Below, one piece after another: positions 1-11,100 of a stretch of DNA of 64,000 bases. The notes below the pieces were generated by a model. It was not told the DNA's origin. It saw only the letters and a list, made by a program, of their open reading frames with translations, and did not search any database. The position numbers and the translations under genes are program-made. This DNA is from Acanthaster planci (Eukaryota; Echinodermata; Asteroidea; Valvatida; Acanthasteridae), in assembly GCF_001949145.1 (NCBI RefSeq), contig NW_019091361.1, forward strand, positions 3,812,192 to 3,876,191, in the 5' to 3' direction. Numbering within the stretch: position 1 is the first letter of the stretch; each line of letters opens with the position of its first letter.

Positions 1-113
1 AGCAGGCGTCGCTGATTGAGAATACGGACCTGCTGTGGGGGGTCCATGCTGATTCGTTTTGGTATGGCGCATATTGAGGAGTACTGACTGACCGGAAGTT
101 ATATTACCATCCC

Positions 114-593
114 TCAATGTAACATCCGATACCAGCAAAACGGACTGCTGCACCTTATCCCGCGAATTGGCCGCGAACGTGGGACTCGAATTTGTTTATC
201 AACTGTATCAATTTCGAGCCCAAGGTATGTAATGACCTGCGTTGGGCCTGCTGTTTTCTCTTGAGCGATAGGGACCCCCAGTGCATTGCACACGGTTAGA
301 AAATTGTTCAAGCAACCCTGGCATCCGTCTTTTGTGGCAGCCACAAAGAGAAAGTCGTCCAAATAATGCGTAGCACCGCCTCCCTGTGTCATGAGACGCA
401 CACGGGATTCGAGGAACGTGCTGAACTTTTCAAAGAGCGCACATGAAATGGAGCACCCCATCGGCAAGCATTTGTCATAATAAAAGTGGTCCTCGAACTG
501 AAAGCCTAATAACTCGTGATCCCTCGGGGAAGCTGGTAAAAGCCGAAATTCGAAAAGTAGACTTGATATCAGATTTGGCCAAATATGCACCAT
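114..593 (-). pseudogene. DIRS-type reverse transcriptase, C-terminal palm fragment
   Basis: A 159-residue open segment contains a FxDHFYYDKCLPMG block followed by a CALFEKF motif and the catalytic YLDDFLF box at about residues 78-84, then a YLGLEID segment. These are the palm motifs of DIRS/Ngaro reverse transcriptases, which copy element RNA into DNA. After the LEIDT segment the similarity decays before the stop at 114, so the RNase H continuation is broken. The upstream half lies in a different open segment at 711-1064, with about 117 bases of non-matching frame between, which shows frameshift decay. Confidence 0.75.
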
Positions 594-710
594 TCCCCGC
601 CTTCAAGACCACATGTACTGCCACGTCAAAAGATGCGTAATTCACCCTGCACTGCTCAGGACTGATAAAGTCATTGATAGGGGTGCCATACGGAAATGAT
701 AAATGGTGAC

Positions 711-1064
711 TTAAGCAATACGAGCCTGGCTCTTTCTTATATTAGGTACGAGGCCGATCGGAGAGCATTGTAGATTCTTAAGTGGGCGCGTTGGGAAGGG
801 GCCAGCAATGCGGTCGGCATGAATTTCTTTAGCAAGTTTTTCTCTAACAATCAGGGGGTTTGATGTTACAGAGCGAAGGGGCTCGGAATCCCTGCTCACC
901 CGAAGCCAACTGAAACCCAAGAAAAGTCCCACTGAAAAACCCTCACTCAGTATCTGTCCATGTGCAGTGTTATCGAACGACTCTAACCAGTTCAGAAACA
1001 AGGGTACATTAATCGGAGTTGGGAGTACGAAAATAGGGATTACTGGCAGCAGCCGGTCACGCAT
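711..1064 (-). pseudogene. DIRS-type reverse transcriptase, N-terminal fragment
   Basis: The 117-residue segment shows the finger-domain start typical of DIRS-group RT: a TPINVP opening, a WLESF block, an ILSEGFSVGLFLGF block, then a KLAKEIHADRIAGPF segment and an SPIGLVPN block. It belongs directly before the fragment at 114-593 on the same strand. The lost frame between them shows the element is inactive. Confidence 0.75.
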
Positions 1065-1173
1065 TCTTTGGGATACTCACGTCTGCGCTTTGTGCAACCC
1101 CTGTCACGCCCGCGAGGTTCACATCGCGCTCGTGATGGGGGAATCCCCGTTTCTTCGGCCCTTTATGACCCCA

Positions 1174-1785
1174 TTACTGGTTACGTGTTTCAATGGCTGC
1201 CATCGAATCGGCACACGTGCGAACCGTGGCCCGACCATGTACACTTGGCACAATGATGCTGGTACAGCCTAAGTATTTACAACCGCCCGGGCTATTAAAA
1301 GCAAAACACACCCGACTACTTCCGCGCGGAATGACAGTTATCTGAGCGGTGTTGCTGGCTGAGCCAACGGCAGACGCCCCCACCGTTAACCACAACTCCA
1401 CATCCAACTCAGCCCATGATCGATCGGGTTGCGTGGCCTTCCGAAGACGAAACTGTTCGTCATACGATCGCCACCCATAGCCCGGAAATTGTACTGCGGC
1501 TGTGCGCACGATCTCGGTGTACTTAAGCAGTTCCATGGCCCTATTGGGAAACTTCATGAGGTATATAGCCATAAAAGAGTGGAATGCAGAGACCCACTTG
1601 TCCCACGAATCTAGCTTGTCCTGGCGGCCGGTGGGGGACAAGCTAGGCCTCAGAAACATCCTATCACCCTCAACGACAAGTGCAACCTCGGGGTCTTTAT
1701 GAGCCTTTGCGATAAGTGACGCTGCGCTATCTGCAAATAGCAGAGACATATCAACGTACTCGTTTTTCCATATTTGTTGCGTTCC
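1174..1785 (-). pseudogene. DIRS-type gag core fragment
   Basis: Open from a stop just above 1785. The first visible residues read IWKNEYVDMSLLF, followed by a WDKWVSAFHSFMAIYL block, a YDEQFRLRKA block and a WAELDVELWL block. This is the usual order in DIRS/Ngaro gag proteins. A CFAFNSPGGC(K)YLGC segment near residues 150-165 is the start of the expected cysteine-rich RNA-binding finger, but the finger is then lost by frameshift. Gag would package the element RNA. It lies directly 5' of the RT fragments, as expected. Confidence 0.7.
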
Positions 1786-2890
1786 CTAAATGTCAAGTCG
1801 ATGGTAGCATGGACTTTATTAGTGTCTACGGGATGTGATATTTGGGGTGAACAATTTATCAAAAGGTGGACGTGAAACAAGGGGTTTGGGCGACAGTCAA
1901 ACTGTATGGTTGGTTTATTGCTCTCACTTCTCTTCATCAAAGTTCAATGTGGGTTTGAAGAAGGTGTAACTTAACATAATACAACACACAAAAGGCAAAC
2001 TTTTAGAGAGGCGAAGTTGTATACGAGTGTAACTGAACTACGGTTTGGCAGGACCATTGGAAATGAAGGTCAGACGGAGTGGGTACGGTACGTGAGTGTA
2101 GCCTCGATGCTACACTCATCGGGCCGGGCCGTGGTGGGAGCTGTCCCGGACCACCACGGTGACCAGCAAGGGCTGGACGGAGCCAGCGCCGGTATGTACC
2201 GACTGCACTGCCGCTCAGACCGCAATGTGATGAGCGCAATGATAAAGTCGCCGCACTATGCACCATTGGCTCAGCGTAGAGACGGGGAGGACAGGGGCTA
2301 GTTAGCAAGACAAGGGTGGCGAGGGATACGGGGGTGTATCGCCCGGCAATCGGTTCGGACGTAGCGGTGACGGGCCGCTACGACTCTCACTAGCACCCTG
2401 GGCTAATTCGTACCACTCTCACATCGGTCCAAGCTAAGCTCGCTGGCCATTCATATGGTTACATTTCTTCGCCATAAGAATGGTTACTATCGCACTTCTC
2501 TCGGAAAGGGTCCAACCGCCGCACTACGTTAGGTACCACTCTCGCAACTAGGGTTTGGTCCGCCGCACCTGACCGACGAACTAGGGAAAATCTGCTATAC
2601 TTATAGGATTCTCGAGGCTTTAGGAATTAACAAAATATGAGCGTCGCTGAACAGCTGAACCAATGAAAGTCTTCCATCTCAAAGGGTCACATGACTTCCT
2701 GCTAGAGTCGTGTGCAAGAATCCAAGTGTCGTGTGTAAAAAGGTAAAATACAGAATAAGAAGTCACGTGTACAAAGTGTAGAGCCGGGTGTGTGAAAGTG
2801 CTTACCCGGTCATCTGTGGCGAATGATTGACAGTTACAAAGTCTGAGGTTTCTGGACATTAGCATTTCAGGGAACCTTAACCACGCCCAA
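1786..2890. other. Unassigned stretch inside the DIRS cluster
   Basis: I see no supportable gene here. ORFs of about 95-114 codons occur on both strands around 2000-2310 and 2620-2964 without recognisable motifs. A short near-palindrome around 2136-2163 (an inverted GGTGG...CCACC pair) is the only visible structure. It may be internal sequence of the DIRS element or an older insertion. Confidence 0.4.
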
Positions 2891-4636
2891 CCACGCAGCC
2901 ACGTGGAGGGGAATTTCGACATGCCAAAACTGAGCAGAAAAAAACACAAGAAGTGAAGGAACACGCAATCACGCCAGAGTACAGCATGAATAACTTAATA
3001 CAAAATTAGCGTCTCTGCTACATGTCCATAATGCATAGCTGAGCTAAATAAGAGACCCTGAGAAATGTAAGGACCGAGAACGAGTAAAACTAGGGGGCGC
3101 TAGAATTCCAAGATTTTGCGGGTGCGCAACAATATCTTCTCTTTCACTGATTGCGAAATTAGCCCCCCCCCCAAAAGGATGCAGATTTAAGCGGGGAATA
3201 GGAGTAGGGGCAGCCAAAACGCCTTGGAGACACCCCATTGCAACATTTGTAAACCTTATACCGTTACTGAAACCACCGATGGCACCGGCCAGATTCAATT
3301 CCGGGGCCCCGGTCAAATTAGGCGTATGTCCCTCATCTACGGCGCGCGGCATGCATGAAACTTGCGTCGGAAAACTCACTCAACCCTTGTGAAGCCTGGC
3401 TAGATGTTCGAGGAAGGCCGCCATCCTGCAGTTCCGGTTTTGGCGGCATCGGGCGAACGGGCTGGTGACCCATGGGCAGGGTGGTAGCATCCCCTGGCTG
3501 ACAGACTACTGGCTGTGCCGCCACGCCCAGTGAAGGTGCTGCAGGTACCTCCGCTGGCGCCGCTGTAGGTACTGATGGTGGCGAGCGACTGGAGTCGTTG
3601 ACATCTCCCTGTCCACGTTGAGTAACCGTTGCGGCTGTGTGCCGGCGCACAGCTCCCTGTACAACTGCGGGAGCCCGGGATCCCCGCCGAGCTTTCTTAC
3701 TGGGCCGAGCGCCGTCCTGTAGACGAGCAGGGGCGGATGTCCGTCGCCGTAGTCGTGGCATTCTGCGGGCTGCCCCCTGGTAGCGGTCACCTGTCGTGTG
3801 GAATCCCAACGCTGTCGTCCGCGTGGGCCTGACAGAGCCGTTCGAGGTTGCAAAATTCTGCGATGAGTTACGTTCTCTTTAAGTCCTCCACAGTTGATGG
3901 ACAATACAAGGCCTCGCTCGGCGTAGAAACTTCACTACGACCGATTTATAATGGTAAGGTAAAATCCACGTGGTTTGATCGCTCGAATCTGCGACGAAAG
4001 TGGCTGGCGAAGCACGAGCGATGCATGCTGCTGATCAGCTCACTCGCGTTGACCTAATAAACGCGTGGAGCTGAATGGCCAANCTACGCCCAACCACGCA
4101 GCCACGTGGAGGGGAATTTCGACATGCCAAAACTGAGCGTCTCTGCTACATGTCCATAATGCATAGCTGAGCTAAATAAGAGACCCTGAGAAATGCAAGG
4201 ACCGAGAACGAGTAAAACTAGGGGGCGCTAGAATTCCAAGATTTTGCGGGTGCGCAACAATATCTTCTCTTTAATTGATTGCGAGATTAGCCCCCCTCCC
4301 CCAACAAGGATGCAGATCCCAAGCGGGGAATAGGAGTAGGGGCAGCCAAAACGCCTTGGAGACACCCCATTGTAACATTTGTTAACCTTATACCGTCACT
4401 GAAACCACCGATGGCACCGGCCAGATTCAATACCGGGGCCCCTGTCAAACAGTTGATGGACAATACAAAGCCTCGCTCGTAGAAACTTCACTACGACCGA
4501 TTTATAATGGTAAGGTACAATCCACGTGGTTTGATCGCTCGAAGCTGCGACCAAAGTGGCTGGCGAAGCATGAGCGACGCCTGCTGCTGATCAGCTCACT
4601 CGCATTGACCTAATAAACGCGTGGAGCTGAATGGCC
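2891..4636. repeat. Partial direct duplication of the DIRS gag end
   Basis: The unit beginning CCCAACCACGCAGCCACG at about 2891 recurs at about 4088. The block 3011-3310 matches 4137-4448, and 3888-4078 matches 4449-4636, with only scattered substitutions. The second copy lacks the gag segment (3311-3887) and the 74 bases at 2937-3010 present in the first. A single N at 4083 marks the junction between the copies. The structure could be a genuine tandem duplication with deletion, or the split direct repeats that some DIRS-group elements carry, or partly an assembly effect. Confidence 0.75.
3333..3809 (-). pseudogene. Pro/Ala/Arg-rich gag N-terminal-like segment
   Basis: A 158-residue open segment has a basic beginning (RLRRRTSAPAR, then KKARRGSR) followed by a low-complexity Pro/Ala/Val stretch. 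N-termini of DIRS-type gag proteins are often of this composition, and it lies upstream of the gag core on the same strand. There is no diagnostic motif, so the assignment rests on position and composition only. Confidence 0.35.
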
Positions 4637-5008
4637 CATGAATTTGGCGGGCTGCTCATAAGATCATGCTCAATCTCTTGGTTGTAACTTACACTCATTT
4701 TTTGAGGAGGAGTCAGGAGCAGGCTGTGAGGTTTGATATAAGTATAAAAGGTCGCAAGCTTCCACCTTTAAAGAAACGCCATTGCTCCACTGGTACAGAC
4801 TTTTACAAAACGCCTGTTTAAGATCCAAATAATTGCATTTAAAAAAATTTACTTGTCAGTTTTTTCAAATTAAAAGCTAAAAACTTGTCAAGACAACAAT
4901 GGGTTAGTTGGCTACCAGTAAGAACTCTCAACCAGACTTTCTTGGGCAGATTCTCCACACATGGACATCAGATTAACATTTCTTTTTACTTTTACCATGA
5001 ACACGTAG
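4637..5008. other. Non-coding stretch before the first visible DMGDH exon
   Basis: AT-rich, no ORF or repeat recognised. It ends in a splice acceptor (AG at 5007-5008). The N-terminal DMGDH exons (FAD-binding GxGxxG and flavinylation segment) are not present here, so this is probably the 3' part of an intron. Confidence 0.5.
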
Positions 5009-5173
5009 CAAGTGGGCTTCCACAAGCCAGGTACCATACGTCTTATCACTACGTCAGATCGCATGGATGAAGCCAAGTACCAGATGTCAAGAGCCGGCTG
5101 GCACAAAGCGACGCAAGAGCTGATAGGGCCGGAGAGAGTGGCCGAACTCCACCCTCTACTGAACATGGATGGG
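5009..5173 (+). CDS. DMGDH: DMGDH exon 1 of those visible
   Basis: Encodes 55 residues beginning [12 protein letters not shown] and ending HPLLNMDG, part of the FAD-dependent oxidoreductase domain. Acceptor AG at 5007-5008, donor GT at 5174, phase 0 at both ends. Confidence 0.9.
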
Positions 5174-8100
5174 GTACGGGTACCTCTTATCTGTCAGACT
5201 TTTGTCTGTAAAACTTTAAGCCAAACAAAGGACTTTGTGGACCGAGACCTGGCGTTGAGAAAGAAAACAATTTTCCAGAGTTTCCTGTGGGAAAGATCAC
5301 AACAGACTATATCACAAGCAAATTTTAATGTTTCAATTAAAATTGTAAAGGATGCTTTTCTTCAAGATTTTGCAATAAAGTGTGGAAAAAGTGATTTCAA
5401 TTCACAGCCCTCAGACTAGCCTGTCAAAAACTTGAACGGAGCATGAAGGAATCTGGTGGCATTACTACGGGCGAACTATACAAAACTAGGCCCTCAAATT
5501 TTGATGTTGCTTGGTACACAAGTATAAACTGGTACTACAACTTACAAAGTGATTTTAGTGGTCATTTCTATCTCCTTGCATGTTATTGTCAATATCTTAT
5601 TGGTGCCTTAAGTTTTGGAGAAGTTTATTCAAAGTATTGAGATTTCCAAAATTTTCAGTCAAGGCCACGTGATAAAGTTATCACATGGTATGAATTGTTT
5701 TCAAAATGGTACCACACAGCTTTAAAAAGAAGTGCAACAATCATGGATGCCAGCTCAAGGCAATTATTACAAAACTGAAACTTTCAAAGCAGGTTTCCCA
5801 CTCAAACTTGTAAGGGATTTGAATTACATGTATTATCTTCAAACTCTGTGTACATGTACATGGATAGGTCTTGGTGTTTCGCAGAAGCCAACTGAATTTG
5901 GAGATTGATCAAATATCAAGGTCATTATGGTTAAAAGCAATAGCTTTCCCACCATAACTCAAAAAGGTGAATGTACCTGCTTCAAATTTTGCGGCCTTTA
6001 GAGGTATATTCAAAGGTGTAGTGCACTACTTCGGTCCCCATTGAAAATAGTGTAAAATTGGCATTGTTCAAGGCCCAATAACATGCGTACCAACATCCCT
6101 GAGGTTTCTGAAACACATGTTAAATTATTGTACGGTCCATAATCTTTCAATTTTTTTTCAACTTTCTGTGGGTTAACCGATTACATTATTTTATTTAATC
6201 CCACAAATTAAAATTATCCCCCGAAAAGTGATTTTTCCAAATTCTGCTTGCAGCCATTTTTCAAGTGAAAACCATCAATTTTCTTGGGCACTCAGGACCA
6301 TTTTTCAACTGTATTTATTTAGCTATTCTACTCTGAGATGAAAGCCCAAAGACCCAGGGAATTGATCCTGGAAAAATTTTTCACACTCTCACCATTTTGG
6401 GGGCCATACAATCTCCTTTTTCTGGGGGACACTTTTAATGCTAATGAGCTGGCCAGAAATTCTCACTTGTATTAATTAGTGGACTGCACCCTTTGGATTT
6501 GGACCTCGTAAGTAACAGCTAAAGGTCATATGATTGAAAAGAATTGAAATTGTTGTCTTACTATAACCTTGAAATAATTAAACATTGGAATGTAGGCTGA
6601 TTTTACTTAATGTCCTCATGAAGCCATTTGATTTTGAACTTCATGGGCAAAAAGTCGAGGTATTTATTGTGAAATACATATTGTAGAAATAGTTTTCCAA
6701 TGTTTTTATCACAGATTAAAGTCATTAGTGTAGGCATTGGCTTGATGGGACATTTGTCTTTGTTTATTTACACCGTTCTTGTTTCTGTAGATATTGGGTG
6801 GCTTGTACAATCCAGGAGATGGCCACATTGACCCTTACTCTCTGACCCAAGCTTACGCCATTGGAGCTCGTAAATATGGAGCCGAGATCTACATGCCAGC
6901 CAGCACACAGAGCCTCAAGCAGCGCAGTGATGGAGGCTGGGATGTAGAAACTGAGCATGGCACACTGACTGCCAAGCGTGTTGTAAACGCTGCAGGTCGG
7001 TATTTATGTGTTCGGTCAGCGTAGGCCTATACTGTAACCCTTGCTATCTGAAGACAAGAGAGTATTGCAAGGCATTCTGTGATGGAAGATGTCAGATCAT
7101 TGTTTCTCAATGTACAGTTGTCCTTGAAACTCTAAGTAAGACAGAAGAGGGAACATGGAGGAAGAAAACGAATCAGAGACAGAAGAATTTGCAGATAAAA
7201 TGTGGAATGCGATCCTTGTATCAACCATGTTGTGTACTAGGAGGAACTCTTAACGTCGGTACATAAACATCTGACGACAATGTCAACATATTGATGGAAT
7301 GATTATGATGTGGTTGAGTACATGTATGGGTTTTGTGGCCTTCTCATGAGATGGGTTTGTGCATGTCATTGTCCAACCCCATGGACAGACGTCTAGTTAA
7401 TAATGAACATGAAAGCATGGTTCCCTGCTTGCATCCTCCACCAGTTATTGCACAGTTAAAGCTAGCACACTGATTGCAGAGGCAAGACACAAGGGCAGTG
7501 CTCTGAAATACCTTAAGTTGGGATTGCTCTCTGCATGTTCTAGCTCCCAGCTAGCTTGGAACATTAGTAGTCGTGTTGTCAGGGCTTATCGGGGGCGGTC
7601 AGTTATTGCCAAGCACTTGCCGTCACCCTTAATTGCATTAAAGCAACATTTCTTTTTCCCCCACTTGCTTCTCATTAACCCAGGATTCTGGGCCACAGAT
7701 GTGGGTCGCATGGCCGGCCTGGAGCTGCCCATAATATCCATCCAACACCAGTACATCGTCACCTCCACAATTCCCGAGGTACAGGCCCTCCCGCGAGAGG
7801 TGCCAGTCATCCGGGACCTGGAGAACTCCTACTACCTCCGGCAGGAACGGTCAGGTTTATTGATTGGACCGTATGAGAAAAGCCACAAGATGAAACAGCA
7901 GGATGACTGGTTGAGGGATGGTGTGCCCCCGGGTAGGTGTGATGATGCACCTCCCTCCCGTGGCATCATAAAATAACAAAGTAAAAAGCATGAGCTCGGG
8001 TTTTCAAGAATCAGATAGCCGGTTATAATAGATCATGACTTTGCTGAAGACTAAGCACTGCCAATCTTGAGCAGCAAGCTGCAAACGTTGGGCAAAACGA

Positions 8101-11100
8101 TGAACACCAAGGTCGGCACAAAGAGTGGCAGTCAACTCTAGGAAGTCCATCAAATTATGTGGCTGCATGGATGGCACCCTCCTCTCAGTGGAAATGAGGG
8201 TTCCTTTGTTTTAATTCTTTATGGTCATTTAAACAAACCCAAAGGTTCCTCAAATTGTACAGGCCAGAGGTAGCCCACAGGGCGACGTTTACATGCAACA
8301 GGAACACCTCTGAATAATCGTCCGGGAAAATAAAACATGGAATCAGGCAAGAGACTGAAAAACCCTATTCAGGTGTCGATATGGGTGGGATTGGAATCCC
8401 AGTCACTCGAGTTGAAAGGCAGTTTTCTGCCAGCAGTTGAAAGTTGTGGAATTTTTAAAGCATTGCAGAAACATTCCTGGAATAGTCTTCCCTTCTATAG
8501 GAAAGACCTTTGAAGTAGCATCCAGTACCAGTCCCACGACTCTCCATATAAAGTCCAAGGAAGACTGCATTCAGATGTCTTAGACGGCTTTGCCAAACTA
8601 CAGTTCCTAATTTTTTTTGACCAACATAATAGCATTCTTTGCAAAAACTAAAATTCCTGGAATTCCTTTCCTTTACCGTAGTCCCGAAATATCTTGAAAA
8701 TTATCGGAAAGAGATGGAACTGACAGGTCCTAGAGAAACCTGGAATCATTTGCAAGTATAGAAATTTTCCTCAGTGATCCTCAAATTTCAGACCAGCACC
8801 GGAAGATATGGGAGTCACGAGGACAAAAATATAGCACAAAGTCTTGAAAGTCAATGGATTCAAAATTCCAGTGAAGTTATATATTTATCCCAAGGTCTGA
8901 GTTGGCAATTTTTTTTCAGTGATAAAATTTGTAACAAGTCATTGCAAAAAATCATCACTTTTAAAGCTACTTAAGAGACATCTTTATCATACACATACAC
9001 GGTAGTACACCAAGGTACAGTGTGATTAGACTATGGTTCTTGGTTTTTAAATCTGTGTGCAAACCTTGTGACTGACAAAAAGATTATTTCTGCTTTTGTC
9101 GTCCATTTCAGGCTTTGGCAAAGAGTTGTTTGAGAGTGATTTGGATCGACTTATGGAGCATGTGGAAGGGGCCATGCAGCGTGTTCCTGTCCTCCAGACT
9201 GCGGACATTCAGAGCATCGTTTGTGGACCCATCACCTACACCCCTGACACTTTGGGGATGATTGGACCCTACCAGGGACTGAAGAACTTCTGGCTTGCCT
9301 GTGGCTCAAGGTAGAGCATTAAATAAGCCTGTTAGTTGCCATGTGGTCATAACAGCCACACCAACAGAAAGTGCTAAGACTCGGTCACAGAGGAGAGAGT
9401 GTGTTATCTTCAACAAAAAATGAAATGAAATGGCATATATCATTTCTTGAAGCTAACTTATGGGATCCAATTTGATATATTTCATTCATGGCGTGGTATT
9501 TTGTTCACAAGTGGGCTTTCATTTCTTACAAGGGGAAATTGGTCAAAATGCGTGGTACTCGGGCGATTGGAACACCTGTTGTACACATTGTGATTGTATG
9601 AATATACAATCACAATGTGTACCTAGACAGTCTTTGATGTATGTTTGTGTCGATCTCAAAGGTAAAAGTATTTCCACATGATTGCGTACATGTAGTATCA
9701 AGGACCATTGGGTGATGCTCTTTGCATCTGTTTATGTTGATATCGAATCTAGGCATCACTGGCTTTTATCCCCGTAAGATCCACATATCATATGAGTGGT
9801 TTTCAACCAATTTACTTGTAAGTGAATGCTTGTTTAATGGCCTCTTTTCATTTTCAAATGCTTGGTTCTCTTTTGTCCTGTTAGAAGTGGCCTTAAATAG
9901 ACTTGCTTGGTATTTGGAAGTTTGTGTAGGCAGTAGTCATTCATTGCAATGTGGAATTTTGCCCTTGACCGATCTCTACACCCTCTGTCACTTGACTCAA
10001 TGGTAAAACAGTGATTGCTAAAACAAGTGGGAGGTATCAGGCTCGAATCCCACGTGAGTATTAGCTTGTGAACTATCAGTGTAGTACTTGGTTGCTTTCT
10101 GTGTCTTTTTTTAGTGGTGGCATCATCCATGCTGGTGGCCTAGGCAAGTACATCAGTGACTGGATGATTGACGGGGAGCCACCGTATGATCTGGTGGAGT
10201 TGGATGCCAATCGCTTCGGCAATTGGACAAGCAGGTTAGTCCTTCCTCTATTACTTGGAAGAGAAACATCTTGTGATTGTTCACGCTGAAAAAGTTGAAT
10301 GCGAAGGAGCTGTTTGAGAATGTGATTGTTGGCTAGTGGCTGAATTCACTTGTCACAGACACAGCGTTACTTTTGTTCTGCTCTATCATTCACTTACGTG
10401 CTTCTTATAGAAGTTTTTTTGTATTGTGCGCATTCTAATGAAAGCTAGCTGCTGTCCCAGTGCTGTGTCTTATTTCCATCTAGGGCCGGAAATAACACTC
10501 ATGCCCTATGGAAGCCAGTGGATATTGGCTGAATTCATTTACCGTAGACGGAGCCACACTTCCAATATGCATCCCACTGAAAGCTGGTCACTTTCTTTTG
10601 CTGTTTGCCCTTGTGCCAACCCGTGTGCGGGCCTTGCTATCTTTATGTGGACCCGCAATGAAAGCATGTCCACATCATGCAGGTTGTATGAACCGTGCAA
10701 TGTATGGACAAAGGCAGTTCTCCAAAAAAGTGTTTTTTTTCTCTGAAAAGCAGACTTTAGAGGCAATTGGGCCAGGGTTATCTGTAGCAAATCCAGCCGT
10801 GCAAGTGTTCACAGTTCAAAATAAATGAGTATTTTCACCAAGTTCTCTTTACGGATTAAGAAGAAAACAATGTCCGCACGAGGTAGGGGGGCTATATAAT
10901 GTAACTGCGTGTCTTTAACCCCTTTTATCATAAAGTTACGGTAAAATATAATACTATACTCAGCAAATGTCCCAACTCTTTGCCCGTTGTGTGGAGTCTG
11001 AATTTATCAGTTGTGTTGGTCTTGTTTGCTAACAAACCTTGCTGGCCTATTTTCATGCACGTGCACAGCGGGTCCGCGTTGGGCTGTGTTTTCATGTCAT

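Larger units (their letters stand above)
1..4636 (-). mobile_element. Degenerate DIRS/Ngaro-like retrotransposon cluster, left-truncated
   Basis: Read on the minus strand this block gives, in element order, a Pro/Ala-rich basic gag-like segment (3809-3333), a gag core segment (1785-1174), and two reverse transcriptase segments (1064-711 and 593-114). The RT wording (a TPINVP start, a RIAGPF block, a CLPMGCSISC block and YLDDF) is that of DIRS-group tyrosine-recombinase retrotransposons rather than LTR elements or LINEs. The RNase H and recombinase parts would lie left of position 1. Every reading frame is interrupted, so it is a fossil. It sits upstream of, or in an intron of, DMGDH on the opposite strand. 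The right boundary is taken from the end of the duplicated unit at about 4636. Confidence 0.7.

Noticed and set aside
2003-2308. Roughly 100-codon ORFs on both strands
   Set aside because: Compositional openness on both strands and no recognisable protein.
5174-5419. Open frame continuing past DMGDH exon 1
   Set aside because: The residues after LLNMDG no longer match the family, and the next matching block follows an acceptor at 6790; this is intron read-through.
9990-10055. tRNA-like stretch with GGCTCGAATCCCA B-box wording
   Set aside because: No A box at the right distance and no cloverleaf arms by hand folding; at best a SINE scrap.
10426-10828. Three overlapping ~83-106-codon ORFs on both strands in a DMGDH intron
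   Set aside because: No motif, splice support or family wording, and they lie between confirmed exons; likely chance openness.
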